Positions 56,547 to 64,000 of a DNA stretch of 64,000 nt are shown here, one piece after another. Numbering within the stretch: position 1 is the first letter of the stretch; every line of letters begins with the position of its first letter. The notes under the pieces are model-generated. The model saw only the letters and a list, made by a program, of their open reading frames with translations. It was not told the origin of the DNA and made no database searches. This DNA is from Thermocrinis minervae (GTDB lineage Bacteria; Aquificota; Aquificia; Aquificales; Aquificaceae), in the NCBI RefSeq assembly GCF_900142435.1, contig NZ_LT670846.1, positions 648,750 through 712,749 on the forward strand, in the 5' to 3' direction. The position numbers and the translations under genes are program-made.

Positions 56547-57755
56547 ATGCAAGAGGGTATAAAGTTCCTAAAGCTCATAGAGAGGTTAGACAGGCTGGCC
56601 CTGTCCATATTCCAAAAGTTCGTGATAGAAGAGTACCAGGATCATGTAGTGTTGAGGGCTCCTTCTGAGGAATACAAGGCTTGGGCAGAAAACTACATAA
56701 GGACAAGGCTCATAGGCTTTCCAAAAAGGCTTGAAGTAGTCTTTGAAGAGAAGCATAAGAAAGGCATAGCCTACCATGTGGTAGACAAGTACACCTTTGA
56801 CAACTATGTGGTGGGGCCTTCAAACGAGCTTGTGTACAAGGTCTGTCTTGAAGTAGCACAAAACCCTGGTACAGCCTTCAACCCTCTGTTTATATACGGT
56901 GGTGTAGGTCTAGGAAAGACGCACCTCCTGCATGCCATAGGTAACCTAGCAGCCTCTAAAGGTTACAAGGTAGCCTATACCTCAGCTAACGATTTCTCAG
57001 ACGAGATGGTGAAGTTCTTGAAGGCGGATAACATAGAAGCCTTCAGAGAAAAGTACACGAACCTAGACATACTCCTACTGGACGACATACAGTTTTTGGC
57101 TGGCAAGGAAAGGACACAGGTAGAGCTCTTCAGGATATCCGAGAAGATGATGGCCCAGGACAAGCAGATAGTCCTCGTCAGCGACAGACATCCTAAAGAC
57201 CTTAAAGACATACCTGACAGGCTCATAAGCAGGTTTGAGAGTGGACTCGTCCTACAGGTAGGCCTTGACGATAAGACCAAGCTATCCATAATAAGGCAAA
57301 AGCTTGCTCTCATGGGACTTCCTATAGACGAGAAGGTAGTAAACTACATCTTTGAGAACACGGGCTACAACGTAAGGGAGATAGAGGGTGCTATTAAGAC
57401 ACTGAAGGTGGTTGGGGTTGAAAAAACCCTTCAGAGCGCTAAGGAAAAGAGGAATGTGGACCTGGATTTTGTAGTATCCTTTGTAGCCAAGAGCTTTGGA
57501 CTAAAGCCCTCAGAGCTTTTGAAGGACTCAAGGGAGAAGAAGATTCAAAACGCCAGGCAAGTAAGCATGTACCTTGCCAAGAAGGTGATAAACTGCTCCT
57601 ACGTGGAGATAAGCAGGTACTTTGGAAAGAAGGACCACACCACTGCCATATACGCCGTCAAAAAGGTAGAAGAGAGGATGAGGACAGACAGAAAGTTTAA
57701 CTATATGGTAAGCTTCCTAGAGAAGAGCCTGTTGGAAGCAATAAGGAAAAGGTAA
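56547..57755 (+). CDS. dnaA: Chromosomal replication initiator protein DnaA
   Basis: 402 residues. Domain I about 1-75, AAA+ ATPase with Walker A GGVGLGKTHLLHAIGN, Walker B LLLDDIQFLAGK and sensor SDRHPKDL. Domain IV ends with the DnaA signature KKDHTTAIYAVKKVEE. Binds origin DnaA boxes and melts DNA. No dnaN, gyrB or recF neighbour and no cluster of DnaA boxes around it, so the origin is probably elsewhere. Confidence 0.97.
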   Translation: MQEGIKFLKLIERLDRLALSIFQKFVIEEYQDHVVLRAPSEEYKAWAENYIRTRLIGFPKRLEVVFEEKHKKGIAYHVVDKYTFDNYVVGPSNELVYKVCLEVAQNPGTAFNPLFIYGGVGLGKTHLLHAIGNLAASKGYKVAYTSANDFSDEMVKFLKADNIEAFREKYTNLDILLLDDIQFLAGKERTQVELFRISEKMMAQDKQIVLVSDRHPKDLKDIPDRLISRFESGLVLQVGLDDKTKLSIIRQKLALMGLPIDEKVVNYIFENTGYNVREIEGAIKTLKVVGVEKTLQSAKEKRNVDLDFVVSFVAKSFGLKPSELLKDSREKKIQNARQVSMYLAKKVINCSYVEISRYFGKKDHTTAIYAVKKVEERMRTDRKFNYMVSFLEKSLLEAIRKR

Positions 57756-57770
57756 GGGGCAAGAGCCCCC
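57756..57770 (-). terminator. Weak terminator after the copper receptor gene
   Basis: GGGGC-AAGA-GCCCC hairpin (57756-57769) lies between the convergent dnaA and receptor genes. On the minus strand it is followed by a U-rich stretch (TTACCTTTTCC), so it more likely ends the receptor transcript; on the plus strand there is no U-tract. Confidence 0.45.
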
Positions 57771-57780
57771 TGGCTATGGC

Positions 57781-59757
57781 TTAGAAGCTGTAAGAGGCAG
57801 AAAGGTAGAAGGTCCTTCCAGGTTCAGGCACCTTAACACCAGTGGAGAAGGGATTCCTCACGTAAGACAGGTAAGAGTAATACTTTTTGTCAAGTAAGTT
57901 GTCCACACCTGCGTTTACAGTAAGACCCTTGTAGTTTACACCAGCCTTGAGGTTCAGCACGGCGTAGCCTGATGTTCTTTGCTCGTTCACGTCCGAGTCT
58001 ACCTTGTACTGTGTTGCGAAAGCCACCATCTCAAGCTCTCCAAAGTACAGACCAGTGTCGTACCTTAGAGCCACTCTTCCGTTCAGAGGAGGAATCTCGG
58101 CTACATCCTTGTCTTTTATGTTCTTGTTAGGTTTTGTATCCTTTCTTGCGTCTACGTAAGCGGCGGAGGCAAGTACAAAAAGGGTATCTGTCAGAGAGAG
58201 CCTATCTTCCAACTCAAAGCCAAAGAACCGTGCGTTCACGTTGGCGTAGGACATAGCCTGGTTGTTCATGCTCCCTGAGGTGTTGTTTATCTTGTTTTGC
58301 TTGTAAAGGGTTATGTAGTCCATCACGTAGCTGTAGTAGAGGTTTGCCTTAAAGAGGTTTCTGGGTGTTGAGTGTCTGAGTCCTAGGTCCAGCTGCGTGT
58401 TTCTGGAGGGCTTTAGCTCTGGGTTTCCTACCCAATCCCAACCGGACATCCTTTTAAAGGCAAAGTACCTTTCCTGAGGATCTGGTACCCTCACAGCATG
58501 ACCTAAGCCCATAAAGATCTCAAGGTCTTTGGCCGGCTTGTAGGTCAGCTGGATGTTTCCGGATGGGTATACGTCCGTCTTGGAGGTGCTCCTTGTACCA
58601 TGGTAGTCAAAGTAGAGGTTTGTGTTGGCTTTGGAGCTGTCCGCCTCGGTTTTGGTGGTGTCAAGCCTGAGGCCTGCCGTCAGCTTAAGATTTTGCCCTA
58701 CATCCTTTGTGTACTGTCCGTAAACTCCAAAGCTCTTTACATCCACGTCCGGTATTACGTTCTGGGACATGTTCATCATGTAGTTGATAGCGTCCCAGTT
58801 TCTGTAGTATGCTTCAAATCCCATAAGGAGACCTTTCCAGTTTCCTTCTAACCTTCCACCGTAAGCCTTGGTCTTGGCATCCGTTGCCATGTAGGGTGAG
58901 ATCCTGTACCTTGAGTCCATCCAATGATCCACGTCTGAGTAATAGAGCTCTAAGTTCAGTAAATCTTTTACCTTGTACTTTAGACCAAACCTATTTGCGT
59001 TGTCGTACACGGCATCCATCATAAGAGCAGGATAAAGAACATGATCCATCTTCTGTTTTGTGTAGGAGACCTCCAGTTGGTGCCCTTCTATGGGTGAGAA
59101 CCCAAACCTTAGCCAACCTGTCCTTATGTTAAAGGCTGTAGAGTTTATGGCGTCGGCTTTGTAGTTTGCATACTCGGTTATCCTCTTACCATCCCCATCC
59201 TTATAAGGCTTTGAATATCTGTAAGAAAAGCCTGCCAGCCCAAAGAACTTGTCATCCGCGTAGGATATACTGCCCGATGGGTTGAAAAAGCTGAAAGATC
59301 CTGCCGAGAGGTTAAGGTTCATGTGGAAGCCCGGCTTAGGTCTTTTTAGCTCTACTACCACTGTTCCAGCCATCGCTCCAGCATGTCTTACATCGTAAGG
59401 GCCCTTTACCACCTCAACCTTTTGAACCTCGGAAAAGTCTACGTGTGCTTCAGGTGGGTCCATTCTGTTGGGGCACGCACCATAGATGTAGACACCGTCT
59501 AGGTCTATGCGTATGTTGTCCCTTCTGAAGCCCCTTAGCACTATCTCGTTGGCTATAGGACCCTTGCGCAGAAAGTAGAGTCCTGGAATCTTCTGAAGGG
59601 CTTCACCCAGATCCTTTGCAGAGCTCTCTCTTACCTCCCTTATCTCCAGCGAGTCAGTGAAGGGCTCCCTTTGGGCTTTAACCCTTATCTCTTCTAAGAG
59701 AAGCTCCTGAGCAAAGGCTACACTAAAGATGGCTGTAAACAACACTACGCTCCTCAT
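57781..59757 (-). CDS. TonB-dependent outer-membrane receptor, copper receptor (OprC/NosA)-like
   Basis: About 658 residues: signal peptide MRSVVLFTAIFSVAFA, TonB box/plug domain (about 25-140: LLLEEIRVKAQ, EALQKIPGLYFLRKGPIANE) and a 22-strand-type barrel ending in Phe (FYLSASYSF). C95-x3-M99 in YGACPNRMDPPEAHVDF and H278-x-M280 in DVDHWMDSRY match the CxxxM and HxM copper-binding pairs described for Pseudomonas OprC. This makes copper import the best guess. The ATG at 59757 is chosen because the signal peptide starts there and AGGGGG lies upstream. No TonB/ExbBD in the window. Confidence 0.85.
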   Translation of the reverse strand: MRSVVLFTAIFSVAFAQELLLEEIRVKAQREPFTDSLEIREVRESSAKDLGEALQKIPGLYFLRKGPIANEIVLRGFRRDNIRIDLDGVYIYGACPNRMDPPEAHVDFSEVQKVEVVKGPYDVRHAGAMAGTVVVELKRPKPGFHMNLNLSAGSFSFFNPSGSISYADDKFFGLAGFSYRYSKPYKDGDGKRITEYANYKADAINSTAFNIRTGWLRFGFSPIEGHQLEVSYTKQKMDHVLYPALMMDAVYDNANRFGLKYKVKDLLNLELYYSDVDHWMDSRYRISPYMATDAKTKAYGGRLEGNWKGLLMGFEAYYRNWDAINYMMNMSQNVIPDVDVKSFGVYGQYTKDVGQNLKLTAGLRLDTTKTEADSSKANTNLYFDYHGTRSTSKTDVYPSGNIQLTYKPAKDLEIFMGLGHAVRVPDPQERYFAFKRMSGWDWVGNPELKPSRNTQLDLGLRHSTPRNLFKANLYYSYVMDYITLYKQNKINNTSGSMNNQAMSYANVNARFFGFELEDRLSLTDTLFVLASAAYVDARKDTKPNKNIKDKDVAEIPPLNGRVALRYDTGLYFGELEMVAFATQYKVDSDVNEQRTSGYAVLNLKAGVNYKGLTVNAGVDNLLDKKYYSYLSYVRNPFSTGVKVPEPGRTFYLSASYSF

Positions 59758-59784
59758 GTTAACCCCCTGCCTAAATTTTACCAT

Positions 59785-59806
59785 ATTTTAACGATAAATT
59801 AACAAG
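59785..59806. repeat. Direct repeat copy 1 (promoter-like) before the receptor gene
   Basis: About 22 bp, plus-strand ATTTTAACGATAAATTAACA onward, nearly the same as 59872-59893. Read on the minus strand it holds TTGTTA and TTAAAAT and lies upstream of the receptor ATG, so it may be its promoter or a regulator site. Confidence 0.4.
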
Positions 59807-59807
59807 C

Positions 59808-59836
59808 TTGTAAGAAAAAAGAGGGGCCAAGCCCCG
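59808..59836 (-). terminator. Intrinsic terminator on the minus strand upstream of the receptor gene
   Basis: Minus strand reads GGGGC-TTG-GCCCC followed by TCTTTTTTC (T-run at 59820-59812). The stem is only 5 bp but all G-C. It lies upstream of the receptor gene, so it would end a short RNA that starts around 59865 rather than a known gene. The hairpin has no U-run on the plus strand. Confidence 0.5.
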
Positions 59837-59871
59837 AAGGAGGTGTACCATGCGAGAGGATTTCTATTTTA
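59812..59871 (-). ncRNA. Possible short RNA with an anti-Shine-Dalgarno segment
   Basis: A minus-strand transcript starting below the promoter-like repeat (59893-59872) would be about 50-60 nt and end in the terminator above. It contains ACACCTCCTTC just before the hairpin, complementary to ribosome-binding sites. Start, length and existence are inferred; it could instead be an attenuated receptor leader. Confidence 0.3.
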
Positions 59872-59912
59872 ATTTTATCATAAATTTAACAACCGTGTCC
59901 TTAATGCTATAA
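59850..59912 (+). CDS. Possible 20-residue ORF with a strong ribosome site
   Basis: ATG at 59850, TAA at 59910-59912. AAGGAGGTG (59837-59845) sits at good spacing. The peptide (MREDFYFNFIINLTTVSLML) matches nothing known. The same bases form the antisense short RNA candidate, so only one reading may be real. No clear plus-strand promoter is seen. Confidence 0.2.
   Translation: MREDFYFNFIINLTTVSLML
59872..59893. repeat. Direct repeat copy 2 (promoter-like)
   Basis: ATTTTATCATAAATTTAACA onward; differs from 59785-59806 by a few bases. On the minus strand it reads TTGTTA followed by AT-rich -10-like bases; on the plus strand it contains TTTAAC, the -35 of thpR. Confidence 0.4.
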
Positions 59913-59913
59913 T
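59885..59913 (+). promoter_or_regulatory. thpR promoter
   Basis: TTTAAC (59885-59890), 17-bp spacer, TATAAT (59908-59913). The -10 ends 11 nt before the thpR ATG at 59925 and there is no ribosome site, so the transcript probably has a leader of about 5 nt or none. Confidence 0.65.
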
Positions 59914-59924
59914 GCTAAAGGTAC

Positions 59925-60482
59925 ATGGTTAGACTGTTTGTAGGTACCTTCGTAACAAACAAGCTTCAAGAGCACATTGAGAAGCTGCAGGAAGAGGCTG
60001 AGGATATAATCAAGGGTAAATGGGTAGAGCCCCAAAACCTACATATTACCTTACAGTTTATTGGCGAGGTGGATGAGAAAAAAGTTATGAGTATAATAAA
60101 GGCTGTGCAGGACGTCTCAAGGAGATTTCCTCCCATAGAGGTCAGGTACAGGTCCCTGGGTGTCTTCCCAGACTTGGACAGGGCTAGGGTTCTGTGGATA
60201 GGTGTAGATCAGGGTCATGACAAACTTAAAGCTTTGGCCAAGGCTGTTGAGAGGGCAAACCTTTCAGCTGGCATCAGGAGAGACGGCAAGCCTTTTTATC
60301 CACACGTAACCGTATGTAGGATAAAGGAGTTTAACAGGAAGGGTCTTAAGGACCTCTTGAGGAGGTACGAAAGGACCTCTTTCTGCGAGGATACTATAAA
60401 CAGCATAGCTGTGATAAAAAGTTCCTTGACTAGTGTAGGACCCATTTACAGCGTGTTGGAGGAGTTTGTGCTAAATGGCTGA
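59925..60482 (+). CDS. thpR: RNA 2',3'-cyclic phosphodiesterase (2H family)
   Basis: 185 residues. Opens 2',3'-cyclic phosphates at RNA ends to 2'-phosphates. The two catalytic HxTx motifs are present: NLHITLQFIGEV (HITL, about residue 41) and FYPHVTVCRI (HVTV, about residue 126). Starts MVRLFVGTFV, typical of LigT/ThpR. Overlaps purM by 8 bp. Confidence 0.92.
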   Translation: MVRLFVGTFVTNKLQEHIEKLQEEAEDIIKGKWVEPQNLHITLQFIGEVDEKKVMSIIKAVQDVSRRFPPIEVRYRSLGVFPDLDRARVLWIGVDQGHDKLKALAKAVERANLSAGIRRDGKPFYPHVTVCRIKEFNRKGLKDLLRRYERTSFCEDTINSIAVIKSSLTSVGPIYSVLEEFVLNG

Positions 60483-61479
60483 AGGATGGACCTACGAAAA
60501 AGCTGGTGTCAGTTTGCAGAGAGCTGATGAGTTTGTAGAGTACATAAAGAAAAAGGCAAAGGATTTTTCTACTCTTCTTTTTGGAAGCTTTTCCAGTGGT
60601 GTGGAACTGCAGGGATATAAGGAACCCGTCATCATGATGTCATGCGACGGTGTTGGGACAAAGCTCAAGGTTGCCCAGAGCGTAGGTGTTCACAACACAG
60701 TGGGTATAGATCTCGTAGCTATGAACGTCAACGACCTTATAACCTCGGGAGCAAAACCCATAGGCTTTATGGACTACATAGCTACTGGCAGGATAGAGCT
60801 TGATATTCTAAAACAGGTAATAGATGGCATAGTGGAGGGATGCAAGAGGGCCGAGACTCCTCTGGTTGGTGGAGAGACTGCAGAAATGCCAGACTTTTAT
60901 CCAGATGGAGTTTACGACCTTGCTGGCTTCTGCGTTGGTGTATGTGAAAAAGAAAGACTCATAACAGGCAAGGATATAAAGGCTGGGGACATTATAGTAG
61001 GACTACCCTCCTCCGGTTTTCACAGCAACGGCTACAGCCTTATAAGGAAGATTTTAGAGAACAAGGGAGTATCATACACAGACTTCGTTGAGGATCTAAA
61101 CGCTAAGGTTTGGGAGATCCTCCTCATACCTACCAGGATATACTGGAAGGAGGTAAAGACACTTCTGGAGGCTGGTGTGATACCCAAGGCAATGGCTCAC
61201 ATCACCGGTGGTGGTATAGGTGGGAACCTGATAAGGGTCCTACCTGAAAACAAAAGGGCAGTTGTAGAGAAAAAGAGGCTTCCAAAAAAGCCTGAGTTTG
61301 AGTGGATAAAAGATCTTGGAAAGGTAGAGGAAAGGGAGATGTTCAGAGTGTTCAACATGGGTGTAGGTTTTATGTTTGTACTGTGTCCTACTGTTGTGGA
61401 TACTGTGTTGTCTCTGCTAGGAGATGCCTTTGTATGCGGCTACATAGAAGAGGGAGAGAGAGATGTGGTTATTGCTTAG
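60475..61479 (+). CDS. purM: Phosphoribosylformylglycinamidine cyclo-ligase
   Basis: 334 residues. Makes aminoimidazole ribotide in purine synthesis. N-terminal TYEKAGVSLQRADEFVEYIK, SCDGVGTKLKVA, GIDLVAMNVNDL, GGETAEMPDFY, LPSSGFHSNGYSL and HITGGGIGGNL. Overlaps thpR by 8 bp and bamA by 17 bp. Confidence 0.96.
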   Translation: MAEGWTYEKAGVSLQRADEFVEYIKKKAKDFSTLLFGSFSSGVELQGYKEPVIMMSCDGVGTKLKVAQSVGVHNTVGIDLVAMNVNDLITSGAKPIGFMDYIATGRIELDILKQVIDGIVEGCKRAETPLVGGETAEMPDFYPDGVYDLAGFCVGVCEKERLITGKDIKAGDIIVGLPSSGFHSNGYSLIRKILENKGVSYTDFVEDLNAKVWEILLIPTRIYWKEVKTLLEAGVIPKAMAHITGGGIGGNLIRVLPENKRAVVEKKRLPKKPEFEWIKDLGKVEEREMFRVFNMGVGFMFVLCPTVVDTVLSLLGDAFVCGYIEEGERDVVIA

Positions 61480-63784
61480 TCTTCTTCTGTTTACCTTTTC
61501 CTTCTCCCAGGTGATAGACAGGATAACCATAGAGGGCAACAGGTACGTGCCCGAGGACGTAATAACGGGGCTTTTAAAGTCCAGGGTGGGTTCTGAATAC
61601 TCACCCGACCTTGTACGTGAGGACATAGAAAGGCTTTGGAGAACTGGCTTCTTCGAGAGCCTTGAGGTCTATAAAGAGGAAAAAAATGGAAGAGTAGAAC
61701 TCATCTACAAGGTAAAGGACCTTCCCGTCATCTACAAGATAGAGTTCGTTGGAAACAAAAAGATAAAGTCTGAGGATCTGGAGAAAAAGATAGGCATAGA
61801 GACAGAAGTGGGAAAGATAGACGTAGAAGAGCTCACAAAAGGATTTACCTCCTCTCCTGCTCTTGAGGAGAAGCTAGAGGTCCAGAGGAAGCTAAAGCTT
61901 GGAAGGGTGTTAAGCCTAGAAGAGCTTGAGCTTATAAAGAGAAGGATTCAGCAGGCTTACTTTAAAGAGGGTTATCCCAACGTGGAGGTAAGCTACGAGA
62001 TAGTTCCCAAGAAGGGAGCATCCAAGGTGGTCTACTACATCAAGGAAGGTGAACCCGAGTACGTCTCCTCCATAACCTTCATAGGAAACAAAGCCTTTAG
62101 AAGCGGTAGACTGCTTGATCTTATGGAGACAAAACCCCCAAGCCTTATTGCCTTTAGGTTCAAGCCACCCTACAGTGAGGAAGTTCTGAAGGAGGATATA
62201 AAGAAGATAGAGGACTTTTACAGGTCCGAGGGTTTCCTAGAAGCCAAGGTTTCCTACAGTGTAAAGGCTGAAGGACCCAAGCGTAACATAACCATAAAGA
62301 TAGAGGAAGGACCAAGGTACAAGCTCAAGAGTCTAAAGGTTGAAGGCAATAACTACTTCTCTTACTCGGAGATAGTTCAAAACATCCTTAAAAAGAATAA
62401 GGGCAACTTCTACAGGAGTGAAGTCATAGACAAAATAATCCAAAATGCCAAAGATCTGTACTCTTCCATAGGATTCCTTAACGTAGAGGTTTCTAAGGAT
62501 GAAAAGGTGGATCCAAGGGAAAAGGTGGTTGAGGTGACCCTTAAGGTAAACGAGGGAGAACCCGTCTACGTAGATCAGATACACATAAAGGGCAACTACG
62601 AGACTAGAGACTATGTGGTAAGAAGGGAGCTGAGATTTCAGGAAGGAGAGCTGGCAAACCAAGGGGAGATAGAGAGGTCCAAAACCCGTATATTTAACCT
62701 CGGTTACTACCAGGATGTAAGCATAGAACCTGTACCGAAGGAGAGGAACAAGTGGGATTTCGATGTAAGACTCATAGAAAGATTTACGGGACAGTTCTCT
62801 ATAGGTCTGGGCTACAACCAAGTGACTAAGCTCTCCGGCTTTGTATCCGTGCGTAAGGGTAACTTCTTAGGAACGGGAGATATAGCAGGCATATCCGTAT
62901 CTTATGGTTCTTACTACAAGGACAATTCCCTCTCTTACACCAAAAAGTGGTTCCTAAACAAACCCATAGATCTCACCGGCTCTCTTTATGACAGGCGCAT
63001 AGACTACACCACATACACGGTAGAAAGGACTGGCTTGGACTTTATATTCTCAAGGGAGTTTGCCGAGTACTGGAAAGCTTATGTGGGTACTAGCGTTCAG
63101 AGGGTAAGATACTCCAACATATCCCCAAACGCCTCGCCTGTGATACAACAGGAGGCTGGTACAAGACAGTCCAGGAAGCTTCTCTTCGGTATCCAGAGAG
63201 ATACAAGGGATAATTACCTTATGCCTACCAAGGGAGCCCTAACTACCTTAGATTACTCGGTGGCCGTGCCGGTACTAGGTGGTAACGAAAGGTTCAACAA
63301 GGTGGTCCTCTCCCACCAACAGTTCATAAAGGATAGCATCTTTGATACAGGTCTAATACTTGCCCTTAGGGGTACCGTGGGCTTCGTTGAGCCTTACGGA
63401 AGCAATAAGACGGTTCCTTTGGATGAAAGATTCTTCGTAGGTGGTGACTTTACCATAAGAGGATACAAGTATGGTTACGCTGGACCCCTTGACCCTAATA
63501 CGAACGACCCTGTGGGTTCTACCAAAGAGCTGATCCTTTCAGCAGAACTAAACTATCCTCTTTACAAAAACGTACTCTACGGTGCCATCTTCTATGACAC
63601 TGGTTTGGGAGCGAACAACCTCAAGGACTTCAAACTTCAGAACTTTAGAAGTGGCTTTGGTGCAGGCATAAGGTTCATAACACCCTTTGCCCCTATAAAG
63701 CTTGATCTGGCTTTCAAAACAAAGAAGGTACCAGGAGACACATCCAGGTCTAAGATTCACTTTGTGTTAGGATTTTTCTTCTGA
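61463..63784 (+). CDS. bamA: Outer-membrane protein assembly factor BamA
   Basis: 773 residues. Signal peptide [16 protein letters not shown], five POTRA domains (about 20-420; [17 protein letters not shown] opens the first), then a 16-strand Omp85 barrel with the lid-lock RGYKYG motif ([10 protein letters not shown]) and a terminal aromatic strand ending VLGFFF. Inserts beta-barrel proteins such as the receptor at 57781. The start lies inside purM; the stop overlaps thiD by 1 bp. Confidence 0.96.
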   Translation: MWLLLSLLLFTFSFSQVIDRITIEGNRYVPEDVITGLLKSRVGSEYSPDLVREDIERLWRTGFFESLEVYKEEKNGRVELIYKVKDLPVIYKIEFVGNKKIKSEDLEKKIGIETEVGKIDVEELTKGFTSSPALEEKLEVQRKLKLGRVLSLEELELIKRRIQQAYFKEGYPNVEVSYEIVPKKGASKVVYYIKEGEPEYVSSITFIGNKAFRSGRLLDLMETKPPSLIAFRFKPPYSEEVLKEDIKKIEDFYRSEGFLEAKVSYSVKAEGPKRNITIKIEEGPRYKLKSLKVEGNNYFSYSEIVQNILKKNKGNFYRSEVIDKIIQNAKDLYSSIGFLNVEVSKDEKVDPREKVVEVTLKVNEGEPVYVDQIHIKGNYETRDYVVRRELRFQEGELANQGEIERSKTRIFNLGYYQDVSIEPVPKERNKWDFDVRLIERFTGQFSIGLGYNQVTKLSGFVSVRKGNFLGTGDIAGISVSYGSYYKDNSLSYTKKWFLNKPIDLTGSLYDRRIDYTTYTVERTGLDFIFSREFAEYWKAYVGTSVQRVRYSNISPNASPVIQQEAGTRQSRKLLFGIQRDTRDNYLMPTKGALTTLDYSVAVPVLGGNERFNKVVLSHQQFIKDSIFDTGLILALRGTVGFVEPYGSNKTVPLDERFFVGGDFTIRGYKYGYAGPLDPNTNDPVGSTKELILSAELNYPLYKNVLYGAIFYDTGLGANNLKDFKLQNFRSGFGAGIRFITPFAPIKLDLAFKTKKVPGDTSRSKIHFVLGFFF

Positions 63785-64000
63785 TGGTGCCAAGAGCGTT
63801 AACCATAGCGGGTTCTGACAGTTCTGGTGGTGCGGGTATACAGGCAGACCTTAAAACCTTTACCGTGCTGGGTGTGTATGGTATGACGGCCATAACCTCC
63901 ATAACAGTGCAGAATACTGTAGGAGTGTACCGCGTGGTAGACCTCCCTCCGGAGGTAGTCTACGAGCAGATAAGGGTAGTATGTGAAGACATAGGTGTTG
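63784..64000 (+). CDS. thiD: Hydroxymethylpyrimidine/phosphomethylpyrimidine kinase, 3' end off the window
   Basis: The first 72 residues are visible. [20 protein letters not shown] is the ThiD N-terminal substrate and ATP motif, followed by [19 protein letters not shown]. It phosphorylates the pyrimidine half of thiamine twice. The ATG overlaps the bamA stop (TGATG). The rest runs past base 64000. Confidence 0.93.
   Translation, partial: MVPRALTIAGSDSSGGAGIQADLKTFTVLGVYGMTAITSITVQNTVGVYRVVDLPPEVVYEQIRVVCEDIGV

Noticed and set aside
56442-57780. Replication origin next to dnaA
   Set aside because: I could find no cluster of TTATCCACA-like boxes in either flank and no dnaN or gyrB neighbour.
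59836-59850. Fragment of a 16S rRNA 3' end
   Set aside because: Only the CACCTCCTT core matches; no other rRNA sequence surrounds it.

Overview
The window looks like a chromosomal segment of a thermophilic member of the Aquificales (Aquificaceae, Hydrogenobacter/Thermocrinis/Aquifex-like). This is inferred from gene content and protein style. The leucyl-tRNA synthetase gene stops just before the KMSKS region, the split-alpha-subunit form known from Aquifex. ATP synthase b', b and delta genes form a separate cluster. Two futalosine-route menaquinone genes (mqnD, mqnC), an archaeal-type riboflavin reductase, rtcB and thpR are also present. The genes are packed tightly, with frequent 1-35 bp overlaps and no intergenic gap above about 170 bp.

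Layout. 1-4178 (minus): bioW (cut by the left edge), a family 2 glycosyltransferase, prmA, nadE and a small membrane protein. 4215-7484 (plus): a PEBP-family protein, tRNA-Arg, glmS and an encapsulin shell gene with no cargo gene beside it. 7471-11709 (minus): topA, gcvT, an unrecognised DUF4388-like protein and an MglA-type GTPase. 11768-20470 (plus): a phosphoribosyltransferase, rpoD, tRNA-Leu, tig-clpP-clpX, a Skp-like chaperone, lpxD, mqnD and kdsA. 20442-24230 (minus): ndk, atpH-atpF-atpF', rpiB and gatB. 24258-32504 (plus): leuS alpha, a small unknown protein, panB, a pilB/gspE ATPase, a tusA-dsrE-dsrF-dsrH-queD sulfur-relay cluster and a PriA-like protein that has lost its ATPase motifs. 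mqnC follows on the minus strand. 33607-37587 (plus): ahcY, rtcB, a sulfite-oxidase-like molybdoenzyme and rluB. 37576-41590 (minus): radA, a RibD-C reductase, a CDP-alcohol phosphatidyltransferase, ilvC and a small Rossmann protein. prfB and an unknown gene (plus) and hisG (minus) lead to an A+T-rich insert at 43940-50612. That insert holds a large N6-adenine methylase and a PLD-SNF2 helicase, a probable anti-phage or restriction-like pair. 50629-52587 (minus): rsmE and pncB. 52603-57755 (plus): mogA, an ABC permease, pyrK, ribE, an aldo/keto reductase and dnaA. 57781-59757 (minus): a TonB receptor carrying the CxxxM/HxM copper-binding signature of OprC/NosA. 59925-64000 (plus): thpR, purM, bamA and thiD (cut by the right edge).

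Regulatory reading. Divergent genes are separated by only 15-58 bp. Many start codons that lack a Shine-Dalgarno sequence sit 7-11 nt after a TATAAT-like hexamer, which suggests widespread leaderless mRNAs and bidirectional promoters. Both tRNA genes are wedged between protein genes, with a TATAAT overlapping or abutting the upstream stop codon. The best candidates for unusual biology are the methylase/PLD-helicase pair, the orphan encapsulin with a cysteine-bearing E-loop insertion, the helicase-dead PriA, the MglA/DUF4388-like pair, and the copper-receptor leader region with a possible small RNA.
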